DNA of 41,698 bases from assembly GCA_009692265.1 (NCBI GenBank), contig SHZM01000029.1, forward strand, positions 1 to 41,698, written 5' to 3'. Source of the DNA: Gammaproteobacteria bacterium. Its GTDB lineage: Bacteria; Pseudomonadota; Gammaproteobacteria; Ga0077536. The notes below the pieces were generated by a model. It was given only the letters and a program-made list of their open reading frames with translations. It did not search any database and had not been told where the DNA came from. Shown here one piece after another: positions 33,415-41,552 of this stretch (the stretch's first letter is position 1; the number at the start of each line of letters is the position of its first letter). A program made the translations under genes and the position numbers.

Positions 33415-35232
33415 GTGTCGTCCAGCGCGATTAATCAAATTCAGCTCGTCCTGACCCGCGACCAGCTGTCGCGCTTATATCACGTGGTCGCCGACTTCAC
33501 GCCGACCGAGCTGACATGGGCGAGCGGTTATTTAGCGGGTCTCGGCGCGAATCCAAAACCACAAGTCGCCGCAGCGCCGCTGCCAAACCTCGCTGACGCG
33601 TCGAAGCCCGGGCGCGCACTGGCAATTTTCTACGGTTCACAGATCGGCAACAGTAAGCGCTTGGCGGAAGCTTTGCAGCAACAGGCACTCGCCGCGCAGC
33701 TACCGACTAAATTAATCAACCTCGCCGACTTCATCCCCCGCCAACTCAAGCAGGAAGTCGCGGCGCTGTTCGTGATCAGCACCCAGGGTGACGGCGATCC
33801 ACCTGAAGATGCCGTCGCGTTATTTGGCTACCTACACTCCGCCGCGGCCTCACGCCTCGAAAAATTGAAGTTCGGCGTGTTGGCGCTCGGGGACTCAAGC
33901 TATCCCTATTTCTGTCAAGCCGGGTGCAAGCTCGACGAGCGTTTGGTGGAACTGGGTGCGGGCCGCGCCCTCACGCGGGTTGATTGCGATTTGGAATTCA
34001 GTGCTGCGGCCATGCACTGGAGCAACGAAGCCCTGAAGCAGATTGCCGACGCGGTCCGCCCGAGCGGACTGCCACGGATCACAATCGTTGAATCAGCGCC
34101 AAAGGCGAGCGCCCCGATCGACGCGCCCGTCCAGCCTCAGGCACGCGGTGAAGTCTTGCTGAATCAACGCCTCAGTGGCCGCTATTCAAGCAAGGATGTG
34201 CGGCACCTTGAATTTGCGATCGATCTCGCTGCGCTCCCGTACCAGCCCGGTGACGGCTTGGCTCTGCTGCCGCGCAATCCGGCACCAATAGTCGAGTCAG
34301 TGCTTAACGCACTCGGCGCGGCCGGTGAGGAGCTGGTAACGCGACCCGATGGTCGCCGACCTTTGGCGGAAATTCTGACCCAGGAAGTCGAACTCACTCT
34401 GCTGAGTCGACAATTCTTAAGCGCTTATCAAGCCCGTGTCGAACACCCCAAGCTTGCGGCGATCCTTGATCCGGCCACCCCGGAAGTCTTTGCCAACTAC
34501 CTCGCGAGCCATCAGGTCATCGATGTACTGCAGCTGGCACCGAGGAGCTGGTCCCCGGAGGAGTTTCTCCAGCTCCTACGCCCGTTGGCGCGTCGCACAT
34601 ATTCAATCGCCTCCTCCGCTGCCGCGAGCCCCGACGAAGCGCATTTACTGGTCGCCGTGGTACAGGACCGAATAGCTGAGCAAACCCGTTATGGAGCGGC
34701 GTCGAACACCTTGGCTGATTTGACACCAGGCGCTGAAATCGCGCTGCATCTGGAACCGAACCAGAATTTTCATCTGCCCTCCGATGACGTGCCGCTGATT
34801 ATGATCGGGCCCGGTACCGGGGTGGCCCCGTTTCGCGCGTTTGTCGCTGAACGCGCCGCGCGCGGAGCACGGGGTCGCAATTGGCTATTCTTTGGCGAAC
34901 GGACCCACCGCGAAGACTTTCTCTATGAAGTGGAATGGCAGAAGGCGCTCGCCAATAACACGTTGCAGCGCCTGGACGTGGCGTTCTCGCGCGACCAGGC
35001 TAGGAAAGTTTATGTGCAAGACCGGATCCGCGAACACGCGAAAGAGGTCTACAACTGGCTTGAAAACGGTGCGCATATCTATGTCTGCGGGGACGCCAAG
35101 CACATGGCGAAAGATGTCCATGCCGCCTTGCATACCGCCATTGAGGCGGCTGCCGGTGTGGATGCCGATGCTGCCCGCGAGTATATGCAGACCCTGCAGC
35201 GCGCCGGGCGCTATCACCGCGACGTGTATTAA
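33415..35232 (+). CDS. cysJ: CysJ, sulfite reductase flavoprotein subunit
   Basis: Transfers electrons from NADPH via FAD and FMN to the CysI hemoprotein for assimilatory sulfite reduction. The flavodoxin domain shows YGSQIGNSKRLAEAL, STQGDGDPPEDA and LALGDSSYPYFC. The FAD domain has RTYSIASS and the NADPH domain GPGTGVAPFRAF. The C-terminus RYHRDVY is the normal ending. It has 605 residues. The start is GTG at 33415. cysI follows after 2 nt. cysH, cysG and cysB are not in the window. Confidence 0.95.
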   Translation: MSSSAINQIQLVLTRDQLSRLYHVVADFTPTELTWASGYLAGLGANPKPQVAAAPLPNLADASKPGRALAIFYGSQIGNSKRLAEALQQQALAAQLPTKLINLADFIPRQLKQEVAALFVISTQGDGDPPEDAVALFGYLHSAAASRLEKLKFGVLALGDSSYPYFCQAGCKLDERLVELGAGRALTRVDCDLEFSAAAMHWSNEALKQIADAVRPSGLPRITIVESAPKASAPIDAPVQPQARGEVLLNQRLSGRYSSKDVRHLEFAIDLAALPYQPGDGLALLPRNPAPIVESVLNALGAAGEELVTRPDGRRPLAEILTQEVELTLLSRQFLSAYQARVEHPKLAAILDPATPEVFANYLASHQVIDVLQLAPRSWSPEEFLQLLRPLARRTYSIASSAAASPDEAHLLVAVVQDRIAEQTRYGAASNTLADLTPGAEIALHLEPNQNFHLPSDDVPLIMIGPGTGVAPFRAFVAERAARGARGRNWLFFGERTHREDFLYEVEWQKALANNTLQRLDVAFSRDQARKVYVQDRIREHAKEVYNWLENGAHIYVCGDAKHMAKDVHAALHTAIEAAAGVDADAAREYMQTLQRAGRYHRDVY

Positions 35233-35234
35233 CG

Positions 35235-36953
35235 ATGGATACCCCCCTTTCGCCGGTCGAAGACATTAAAACGGCGAGCCGCCTACTCCGAGGCAGCATT
35301 GAGGCGAGCTTGGCGGAACCCTTGACCGGGGCGATGCACGAAGACGATACCCATCTCATCAAGTTTCACGGAATTTACCAGCAGGATGATCGCGGCCTGC
35401 GAAATGAACGGCGCCAACAACGCTTGGAGCCCGCGTATCAGTTCATGATCCGGGCCCGAATTCCCGGCGGTCTGTGCACGCCGGCGCGGTGGCTGGCGAT
35501 GGATGCAATAGCACGGACGTACGCCAACCACACGTTGCGTTTGACCACTCGCCAGACTTTTCAATTTCACGGCATTTTGAAGCGCGCTTTAAAACCGGCG
35601 ATCGCGGCGATCAACGCCGCCCTGTCCGACACCTTGGCCGCGTGTGGCGACGTGAACCGCAACGTGATGTGCACGACGTTGGCGCGACCGCGCGCGATCC
35701 GCGCCGAAGTTGAAGAACTCGCCCGCGAACTCAGCGAACGACTCCTGCCGAAGACCGGGGCCTATCACGAGATCTGGCTGGATCGCAAAAAAATCCTTAG
35801 CACCGAACAAGAGACCGAGCCGATGTACGGCGCAACGTACCTGCCGCGCAAGTTCAAGATCGCGGTCGCGGTCCCGCCGGATAACGATGTCGATGTTTTC
35901 TCGCAGGATCTCGGCTTCGTCGCTATCCTCGAAAACGCGCGGATTGTCGGCTTCAATGTCACCGTAGGCGGCGGACTCGGCATGTCACACGGCGAATTCG
36001 CAACCTTTCCCCGGGTCGCCGATGTCCTCGGATTTTGCACCCCCACCGAAGTACTCAAAGTAGCCACGGCGGTGCTAATCACGCAACGCGACTTTGGCGA
36101 TCGCACGAATCGCAAACACGCGCGGCTAAAATACACCATCGAAACATTAGGGCTCGATCGATTCACAGAGGAAGTGACCGCGCGTGCGGGCTTTTCGTTA
36201 GCCCCTGCACGGGGGTTCCAATTCACCCACACCGGTGACCGCAGCGGCTGGCAGGAGGACGGTAACGGCCTCGCGCATTACACGTTGTTCGTTGATAGCG
36301 GTCGCATCGACGACCAACCGGAGCGCCGTGCACTCACTGCCTTGCGCGAAATCGCCACCCGCGAACTCGCCCAGTTCCACTTAACCGCCAACCAAAACGT
36401 CGTGCTCGCGAACGTGCCCGCGGCCGCACGTTCCGAAGTAACTGAAATCCTTACCAGGCACGGCGTGGCGGAAGGCACGGTGACCCCACTGCGCCAACTC
36501 GCCCTCGCCTGTGTGGGCTTTCCAACCTGCGGCCTCGCCATGGCCGAGAGCGAGCGCTATCTCAGCGATTTCGTCACTAAAATCCAAGTCTTATTGGCAA
36601 ACCATGGTCTCCAGGATGAACCGATCGTGGTGCGAATTACTGGCTACCCGAATGGCTGCGCGCGCCCCTACCTCGCGGAGATCGGGTTAGTCGGCAAAGC
36701 GCCCGGGCGTTACAACCTTTATCTCGGTGCCGCGTTCGATGGATCGCGTCTAAACGCACCCTACCGTGAAAGCCTGAACGAGGGGAAAATTCTCGCGGTG
36801 CTCGCGCCCTTGTTCAGCCGCTATGCGCAGGAGCGCACGGCAGAAGAACGTTTCGGCAACTTCTTGGTCCGCAGCGGGATTGTTCCGGCAATCCAGACAG
36901 GGCCGGCCTTTGCCGCAGCCGCGCAAAGTCTCGGTGCAATGCGCGGGGGATAG
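35235..36953 (+). CDS. cysI: CysI, sulfite reductase hemoprotein subunit, with a Cys ligand replaced by Tyr
   Basis: Reduces sulfite to sulfide with a siroheme coupled to a [4Fe-4S] cluster. Siroheme-contact regions are intact: TTRQTFQFH, DVNRNVMCT and LPRKFKIAV. The cluster ligands should be four cysteines. Here C426 and C432 lie in CVGFPTC and C475 in PNGC, but the residue expected to be the third cysteine is Y471 (TGYPNGC, codon TAC at 36645-36647). The constant offset of 8 from E. coli C434/C440/C479/C483 identifies the missing one as C479. The rest of the 572-residue protein looks normal. The change TGC to TAC is one base. It would be expected to abolish or cripple activity, unless it is a sequencing error. 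Confidence 0.93.
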   Translation: MDTPLSPVEDIKTASRLLRGSIEASLAEPLTGAMHEDDTHLIKFHGIYQQDDRGLRNERRQQRLEPAYQFMIRARIPGGLCTPARWLAMDAIARTYANHTLRLTTRQTFQFHGILKRALKPAIAAINAALSDTLAACGDVNRNVMCTTLARPRAIRAEVEELARELSERLLPKTGAYHEIWLDRKKILSTEQETEPMYGATYLPRKFKIAVAVPPDNDVDVFSQDLGFVAILENARIVGFNVTVGGGLGMSHGEFATFPRVADVLGFCTPTEVLKVATAVLITQRDFGDRTNRKHARLKYTIETLGLDRFTEEVTARAGFSLAPARGFQFTHTGDRSGWQEDGNGLAHYTLFVDSGRIDDQPERRALTALREIATRELAQFHLTANQNVVLANVPAAARSEVTEILTRHGVAEGTVTPLRQLALACVGFPTCGLAMAESERYLSDFVTKIQVLLANHGLQDEPIVVRITGYPNGCARPYLAEIGLVGKAPGRYNLYLGAAFDGSRLNAPYRESLNEGKILAVLAPLFSRYAQERTAEERFGNFLVRSGIVPAIQTGPAFAAAAQSLGAMRGG

Positions 36954-37014
36954 TTTCGTCCACTGTCCGCACTTGAACCCGAGCCACGGCTGAGTCTACT
37001 TACGATGACCTCGG

Positions 37015-37040
37015 TGATCCAAAATGCGTGATAAACCGTA
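37015..37040 (+). promoter_or_regulatory. ECF-sigma (RpoE/ChrR-type) promoter of the sigma gene
   Basis: TGATCC (37015-37020), 16 nt, CGTA (37037-37040), preceded by GG. The same pattern stands upstream of the DUF4331 gene (38363-38388). Promoters reported for Rhodobacter sphaeroides RpoE carry TGATCC about 18 nt before a TA-rich -10, which fits. The predicted transcript start is about 37048. This suggests autoregulation of the sigma gene. Confidence 0.7.
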
Positions 37041-37124
37041 TCCGCGCACATGGAATCACTTGCCTATAAGTTGCCGTATCGACTACAACGCCCACTACTG
37101 AGGGCGGGTGGAACGCTTAGAACT

Positions 37125-37703
37125 GTGCAAGTTTTTGCTAAGAACGTTGATAACCTTGCCGTCGAGACCGAGCTACTCATGCGCGTCAGAGACGCACAGG
37201 ATGCGAACGCATTCGATCGCTTATTCAATGCGTTAGGATCGAAAGTGCTCGGCTACCTAACGCGTTCGGGCGGTTGTTCACCCGACGATGGCGAGAATGT
37301 ACTCCAGGAAGTGTGGCTAACGGTTTGGACCAGGGCACAGTCATTTGATCCGAGCCGCGCGAGCGCCCACACCTGGATCTTCGCGCTCGCGCGCAATGCC
37401 ATGATCGATTTGAAACGCAGCCAATCGCGCGAATATCGGGTATTTGTACGCACTAGCGAGGACCATGAGGATCCGGTCGATAATGAGCTGAATCACTCAG
37501 GTTTCATCGATAGCGAGAAAACAGCAGCGTTACTGGACCAGATCCCGCCGGAGCAGGCGCAGGTATTATTGATGGCCTATGTCGAAGGTAAATCACACCG
37601 CGAGATAGCGCGAGAACTAGGCCTACCCTCCGGCACCGTCAAATCCCGGCTGCGACTAGGCTTTTCGCGGTTGCGCGGGATGCTAGAGGGTACAACGGCG
37701 TGA
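37125..37703 (+). CDS. rpoE: ECF sigma factor, RpoE/ChrR-controlled group
   Basis: An extracytoplasmic-function sigma-70 factor. Region 2 reads AFDRLFNALGSKVLGYLTR to LQEVWLTVWTRAQSFDPSRA, then SAHTWIFALARNAMIDLKR. Region 4 reads QVLLMAYVEGKSHREIARELG and LPSGTVKSRLRLGFSRLR. The pairing with a ChrR protein identifies the group. The frame is open from an ATG at 37050, but that ATG lies only about 2 nt after the predicted transcript start, so it would be leaderless. I prefer the GTG at 37125; the ATG at 37179 is also possible. The stop overlaps the chrR GTG (GTGA). It is not the RseA-controlled RpoE of E. coli. Confidence 0.85.
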   Translation: MQVFAKNVDNLAVETELLMRVRDAQDANAFDRLFNALGSKVLGYLTRSGGCSPDDGENVLQEVWLTVWTRAQSFDPSRASAHTWIFALARNAMIDLKRSQSREYRVFVRTSEDHEDPVDNELNHSGFIDSEKTAALLDQIPPEQAQVLLMAYVEGKSHREIARELGLPSGTVKSRLRLGFSRLRGMLEGTTA

Positions 37704-38329
37704 ACGTTCAACAACATCCTGAACTTGCGTGGCTGATCGATTACTCCGCCGGGAAACTCAGCGCCGGCTTTCACACCGTGATCGCGGGTCACCTCGGCGT
37801 GTGCGACGACTGCCGTGAACAATTGCGAGCGGCCGAACGTCTTGGCGCTCATCTCACCGCCGAGCGCCCACAACTAAAACCGCGTGTCAGCGCGGCAGCG
37901 ATCCGTGCGCGCGCTCGGCAAGAGGCGACACTCACGACCGAAGCGGCAGTCCCCGGACTACGTGAATTTGTGGCTTCTTCACTCGGATTCAGGTGGGACG
38001 CGCTCACCTGGCGCGCGGGCGTCGCCGGCTTAAGGATTGCGCGCTTGAAAGACCAGGACGAAGAACGAATTTGGTTGCTCCGTGCGGAGCCGGGCGTGGC
38101 GTTACCCGAGCACACTCATGAGGGTGCCGAGCTGACATTGATTCTGCATGGCGCCTACCGTACCGATGATCAACTTTTTCGTGCTGGTGACATCGACGAA
38201 AACGATGAAGAGATCACGCACCGTCCAATCGTCACCGCCGACAGCGATTGCATTTCGTTGCTGGTGTTTGAAGGTCGACTCCACTACACCAGTGCAATGG
38301 GGCTCGCGCAGCGGGTGCTTAAGTTCTGA
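37700..38329 (+). CDS. chrR: ChrR-type zinc anti-sigma factor with cupin domain
   Basis: Holds the ECF sigma inactive and releases it on an oxidative signal, in Rhodobacter singlet oxygen. The N-terminal zinc anti-sigma domain has H6, H31, C35 and C38, the same numbers as Rhodobacter ChrR. The C-terminal cupin has H138, H140, E144 and H174 (EHTHEGAELTLILHG...EITHRP), each three less than the four known zinc ligands there. All eight ligands are therefore kept. These positions also support the GTG start at 37700. It has 209 residues. Confidence 0.93.
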   Translation: MNVQQHPELAWLIDYSAGKLSAGFHTVIAGHLGVCDDCREQLRAAERLGAHLTAERPQLKPRVSAAAIRARARQEATLTTEAAVPGLREFVASSLGFRWDALTWRAGVAGLRIARLKDQDEERIWLLRAEPGVALPEHTHEGAELTLILHGAYRTDDQLFRAGDIDENDEEITHRPIVTADSDCISLLVFEGRLHYTSAMGLAQRVLKF

Positions 38330-38344
38330 ATATAGTAGCGTGAG

Positions 38345-38364
38345 CACCGCTTAGTTGCGCGGTG
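38345..38364. repeat. inverted repeat overlapping the DUF4331 promoter
   Basis: CACCGC (38345-38350) is complementary to GCGGTG (38359-38364), with an 8-nt loop. The right arm runs into the TGATCC box of the promoter. It could be the end of the chrR transcript (weak terminator) or an operator. No T-run follows. Confidence 0.35.
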
Positions 38365-38388
38365 ATCCAGATCGACCGCGCGTTCGTA
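38363..38388 (+). promoter_or_regulatory. ECF-sigma (RpoE/ChrR-type) promoter of the DUF4331 gene
   Basis: TGATCC (38363-38368), 16 nt, CGTA (38385-38388), preceded by CGG. It is identical in boxes and spacing to the promoter before the sigma gene. The predicted transcript start near 38396 gives a 43-nt leader with a strong ribosome-binding site (GAGGAGAAA) before the ATG. Confidence 0.72.
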
Positions 38389-38438
38389 CACATCCTCGTT
38401 AGCCATTTCACGGCAATCATCAACGAGGAGAAACCATA

Positions 38439-39980
38439 ATGACCATCCGTACTACTCGGCTCACGTGCGCGCTGTTCGGCGCGTTTGTGGCCGGCAATTG
38501 CTGGGCGGCGAGCCACAGCGACGCACCACTGATCAAACAGGATCCGCAGGCGAACATCACCGACGTGTATGCCTTTATCGGCGAAAAATACGATGCCCCC
38601 GCGATCAAGGTGCTGAATGTCGTCGTCCAGGTGCGACCGTTCTCGGAACCAGGCGACGGCGTGATCTACGATCGTTTCGCCGACGATGCGCGCTACAGCA
38701 TCCACATCACCAACCCGACCTCGGGCGCGCTGACGGCGCGCTATGACTTCAATTTCTCGCGCGTGAACCCGACTACCGCACCGGGCCTGAAAAACCCCAA
38801 CACGGTTCTGTCCTATGGACTTGGCACCGCCGCCGGCCCGATCCTCCAAATCGGCGATGCTCAACAGAACTTCACGCAGTTTTATACAGTCACGAAGACG
38901 AAAATCGGCGCACGCCGAAATACCATCACGAAGATCGCGACGAACGTTCCGGTCGCACCGCCGAATGTCGGGAAAAATACTACTCCGGCGTACAACGATG
39001 TTAACGGGGTAGCTGTCTCGAGCGCGACGACCTTCGCCGGTCTTGATTCATACACTCAAGACGCAGTCACCAGCCTCGCCACGGGTGAAGCCGTCTTCGC
39101 GGGACCTCGCGATGACGGTTTTTACAGCGATATTCCGGGCATCTTTGATTTGCTCAACGCGCGGATCCTCAATAACGACGGGGATGCGGATGACGGGCTC
39201 GGCCAGGACGGCGGTGGGGTCGATGGCTTCAAAGGCTTCAACGTGCTGTCGTTCGCGATTCAGATCCCAGTCTCGGACTTGAAAACCTTCGACTACACCG
39301 CGCCCTTCGCCGATCTCGCGGACCCGTTACCAGCGCTCGGGCAAGCCACCGGCGTCGGGGTCTTCGCCTCGGTAAGTCGACCCGAGACGACCGAGCGTTC
39401 GAGCCTGAAAGGCCCGGTCGGGAAAGGGCCCTGGATTCAGGTCGCGCGAATGGGCAATCCCTTGTTCAACGAAGGCTTAGTTGCACTCAAGGACAAGGAT
39501 AAATTTAACCGCACTAAACCAACCGGTGATGCGGCCTCGTTTGGTACTTACGCGACGAACCCGGAACTTGCGTTTCTTATCAACTTTGTCGTTTTCCACA
39601 TGCCCGACGGGCTAACGCCGATCCCCACGACCGGGCGGAGCGATTTAGCGGCGGTGTTTATTCCGGATGTGCTCCGGGTCGATACCACGACGACTCCAGT
39701 AAGACTCGCGGGTCAGGGAGGCTTTAGTCGATTCAGCTTCGCTGGCGGCGACACCGTGACCGATGCTGACGGGCTCGTGAAACCTTCGGGTTGGCCAAAT
39801 GGTCGGCGGCTCGGCGATGACGTTGTCGATATCGCTCTGACCGCGGTCGCGAGCGGCCCGACCTACGATCCCATCACCGTGGTGGGCGATAACGTCGACA
39901 GTAACGATGCGACCTATCACCAGGTTTTCCCTTACTCCGCGACACCACACTCCGGCACGTTTAGCCGCAAAGATCCGTAG
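38439..39980 (+). CDS. exported DUF4331 protein, predicted target of the ECF sigma factor
   Basis: A 513-residue protein with a clear signal peptide (TTRLTCALFGAFVAGNCWA, cleavage near residue 23-24), so periplasmic or outer. The mature N-terminus SHSDAPLIKQDPQANITDVYAF is the DUF4331 signature. Further in come DGVIYDRFADDARYSIHITN and GDDVVDIALTAVASG. The function of the family is not known to me. A single visible cysteine lies in the signal peptide, so disulfides are not expected. It is the first gene after chrR and has its own ECF-type promoter, so it is probably made when the sigma factor is released. A long perfect hairpin follows the stop. Confidence 0.85.
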   Translation: MTIRTTRLTCALFGAFVAGNCWAASHSDAPLIKQDPQANITDVYAFIGEKYDAPAIKVLNVVVQVRPFSEPGDGVIYDRFADDARYSIHITNPTSGALTARYDFNFSRVNPTTAPGLKNPNTVLSYGLGTAAGPILQIGDAQQNFTQFYTVTKTKIGARRNTITKIATNVPVAPPNVGKNTTPAYNDVNGVAVSSATTFAGLDSYTQDAVTSLATGEAVFAGPRDDGFYSDIPGIFDLLNARILNNDGDADDGLGQDGGGVDGFKGFNVLSFAIQIPVSDLKTFDYTAPFADLADPLPALGQATGVGVFASVSRPETTERSSLKGPVGKGPWIQVARMGNPLFNEGLVALKDKDKFNRTKPTGDAASFGTYATNPELAFLINFVVFHMPDGLTPIPTTGRSDLAAVFIPDVLRVDTTTTPVRLAGQGGFSRFSFAGGDTVTDADGLVKPSGWPNGRRLGDDVVDIALTAVASGPTYDPITVVGDNVDSNDATYHQVFPYSATPHSGTFSRKDP

Positions 39981-39987
39981 GGGTACG

Positions 39988-40019
39988 ACGGGAGGCAGAT
40001 TCGATTCTGCCTCCCGTCC
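39988..40019 (+). terminator. perfect 13-bp hairpin after the DUF4331 gene
   Basis: GACGGGAGGCAGA (39988-40000) is fully complementary to TCTGCCTCCCGTC (40007-40019), with loop TTCGAT. It starts 8 bp after the stop codon. No T-run follows, so termination may be incomplete, or it may protect the mRNA 3' end. Confidence 0.65.
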
Positions 40020-40085
40020 CGCGGGAATTACGCTGCTGCGGTTTGTGCGGTAATCTGTCGCCTCTTTCAGCTAAGAGGCCGTCGC

Positions 40086-40553
40086 ATGCTCGAAACCTTG
40101 TTCCCGAACGGGATAATCCATTACCTGGCTGGCGGAATCTTGATCGGCCTTGCAGTCAGCCTCGCCTACCTCACCACCGGCCTCGTCACTGGCATGAGCA
40201 CAGTCTTTAGCTCGACGTGGTCGTACCTTTCAACGCTGTCGTTCTTCCAAGAACCACGCTTCGTTGCCAGTAGGCAATGGCGCCTTGTGCTCGCACTGGG
40301 TTTAGTCATCGGCGCTAGCCTGTGGGCAATAACCTCAGGTGCCGGGCAAGCCCACACCACTGTCCATTGGTGGCAGCTGCTGATTGGCGGCTTCATCGGG
40401 GGTTTTGGCGCGCGGATGAGTAACGGGTGTACCTCGGGCCACGGGATTTGTGGGCTGGCCTCGCTCCAGGTGCCGTCCCTGGCCATGGTAGTCGTCTTTC
40501 TGACGACGGCGATTGTCGCCGCCAATGTCGTGTTGCAGTTAGGAGGCGTGTAA
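40086..40553 (+). CDS. YeeE/YedE family transporter, first half
   Basis: A 155-residue membrane protein with about four helices. The signature GARMSNGCTSGHGICGLA (about 110-127) carries the conserved cysteines used in YeeE-type uptake of thiosulfate or related sulfur compounds. It is encoded with a second half (40553-40990), as in the split YeeE/YedE pairs found in many proteobacteria, in contrast to the single fused YeeE of E. coli. A ribosome-binding site (AAGAGG) precedes the ATG. It follows the DUF4331 gene after 105 bp, so it might be reached by read-through from that promoter. Confidence 0.88.
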   Translation: MLETLFPNGIIHYLAGGILIGLAVSLAYLTTGLVTGMSTVFSSTWSYLSTLSFFQEPRFVASRQWRLVLALGLVIGASLWAITSGAGQAHTTVHWWQLLIGGFIGGFGARMSNGCTSGHGICGLASLQVPSLAMVVVFLTTAIVAANVVLQLGGV

Positions 40554-40990
40554 TGAAGCAGACTTCGCTTTTTGCAGTATTAGTTTCCGGAGTGCTATTT
40601 GGCTTCGGTTTAGCCCTCGCGACGATGATTCGACCGGAAGTAGTGTTGAGCTTTTTACGCTTCCAGGACTTTGGCCTGCTGGCCGTCTTAGGCGGTGCGG
40701 CAAGCGTGACCGCGGTTGCCTACCAACTCGGGCCGAAGCTGCTGCGCAAGCCGCTGTTCGAGGCGAGCTTCGGCAAACATGCCGCGGCAATGAACTCACA
40801 AACCCTTGGTGGTGCCGCCCTGTTTGGGATCGGTTGGGGCATTTCAGGGGTGTGCCCAGGTCCGGCCATTGCAGGCTTAGGCACCGGTAACTGGCCGCTA
40901 CTCTTCGCGTTATTCGGTTTATTCTGCGGCGCGTATGTTCAGGGTTGGTGGGCAAGCCGCCCAGCGGCTGGCGTGCCGGCGCCTCTCTGA
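40553..40990 (+). CDS. YeeE/YedE family transporter, second half
   Basis: A 145-residue membrane protein with about four helices. GWGISGVCPGPAIAGLG (about 101-117) has the conserved cysteine of the second repeat of YeeE/YedE. The frame is open upstream of 40553, but the ATG there overlaps the preceding TAA (TAATG), has GGAGG 9 nt before it and gives the normal start. The two halves together would make one transport unit for a sulfur compound. It is convergent with hupE. Confidence 0.88.
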   Translation: MKQTSLFAVLVSGVLFGFGLALATMIRPEVVLSFLRFQDFGLLAVLGGAASVTAVAYQLGPKLLRKPLFEASFGKHAAAMNSQTLGGAALFGIGWGISGVCPGPAIAGLGTGNWPLLFALFGLFCGAYVQGWWASRPAAGVPAPL

Positions 40991-41005
40991 GCCGGTTTCA
41001 TTGGA

Positions 41006-41552
41006 TCACCATACCGGCAAATCGACGGCGACGGCGCGCTCGATGAACCACCCGAGCGCAATGACGGCGATTGCGGCCGACCCCGTTTGATAGACCACGT
41101 GCCGATAGAAGCGGCTTTTTCGCACGTAATAGACCGGCAGAAATAGCCCAACGAGCGCGAGCTGACCGAGTTCAACCCCGACGTTAAAGCTGCACAACGC
41201 CACACTTAAGGCTTGTGCCGGCAGGCCGAGATCACGGAGCACGCTGGCGAACCCGAAGCCGTGGACTAGACCAAAACCGAACACGATTTGCCAGCGCCAT
41301 TGCAGGCGGGTGCTGCACAGATTGGCGATCGCGGCAAACACCACCGACCCGGCAATCACCGATTCGACGGCGCGCGAGGGCAGGCTGAGAATCCCCAGCG
41401 CGGCAAGCGCTAGGGTGATCGAATGCGCGAAGGTAAAGGCTGTCACCGTTTTGAGGATATCGACACACACGATCCGGCGGCTCGCTGCTGCGTGCCAGCC
41501 TTCGCGGCTACGCCAAGCCATCGTCGGTAAGAGCAGACTCACTAAAAATAAA
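41006..41552 (-). pseudogene. HupE/UreJ-family membrane protein, N-terminus removed by an IS
   Basis: The remaining frame (from LFLVSLLLPTMAW to AVAVDLPVW) shows VTAFTFAHSITLALAALG, FGFGLVHGFGFASVL and ALCSFNVGVELGQLALVG, the C-terminal half of HupE/UreJ-type nickel or cobalt permease-like proteins. At 41553 the coding sequence meets the end of an ISL3-like element, exactly where an upstream segment with a conserved histidine should begin. A GTG at 41542 could start a 178-residue product that keeps about five helices. The original gene would extend to the right beyond the IS, outside this window. Confidence 0.75.

Noticed and set aside
40427-40552. Longer N-terminus for the second YeeE/YedE half
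   Set aside because: These codons overlap the conserved cysteine region of the first half in another frame; the ATG at 40553 with GGAGG is clearly better.
41000-41030. Shared terminator hairpin between the second YeeE/YedE half and hupE
   Set aside because: GCCGGT and ACCGGC pair but leave a 16-nt loop and no T-run on either strand, so the support is too weak.
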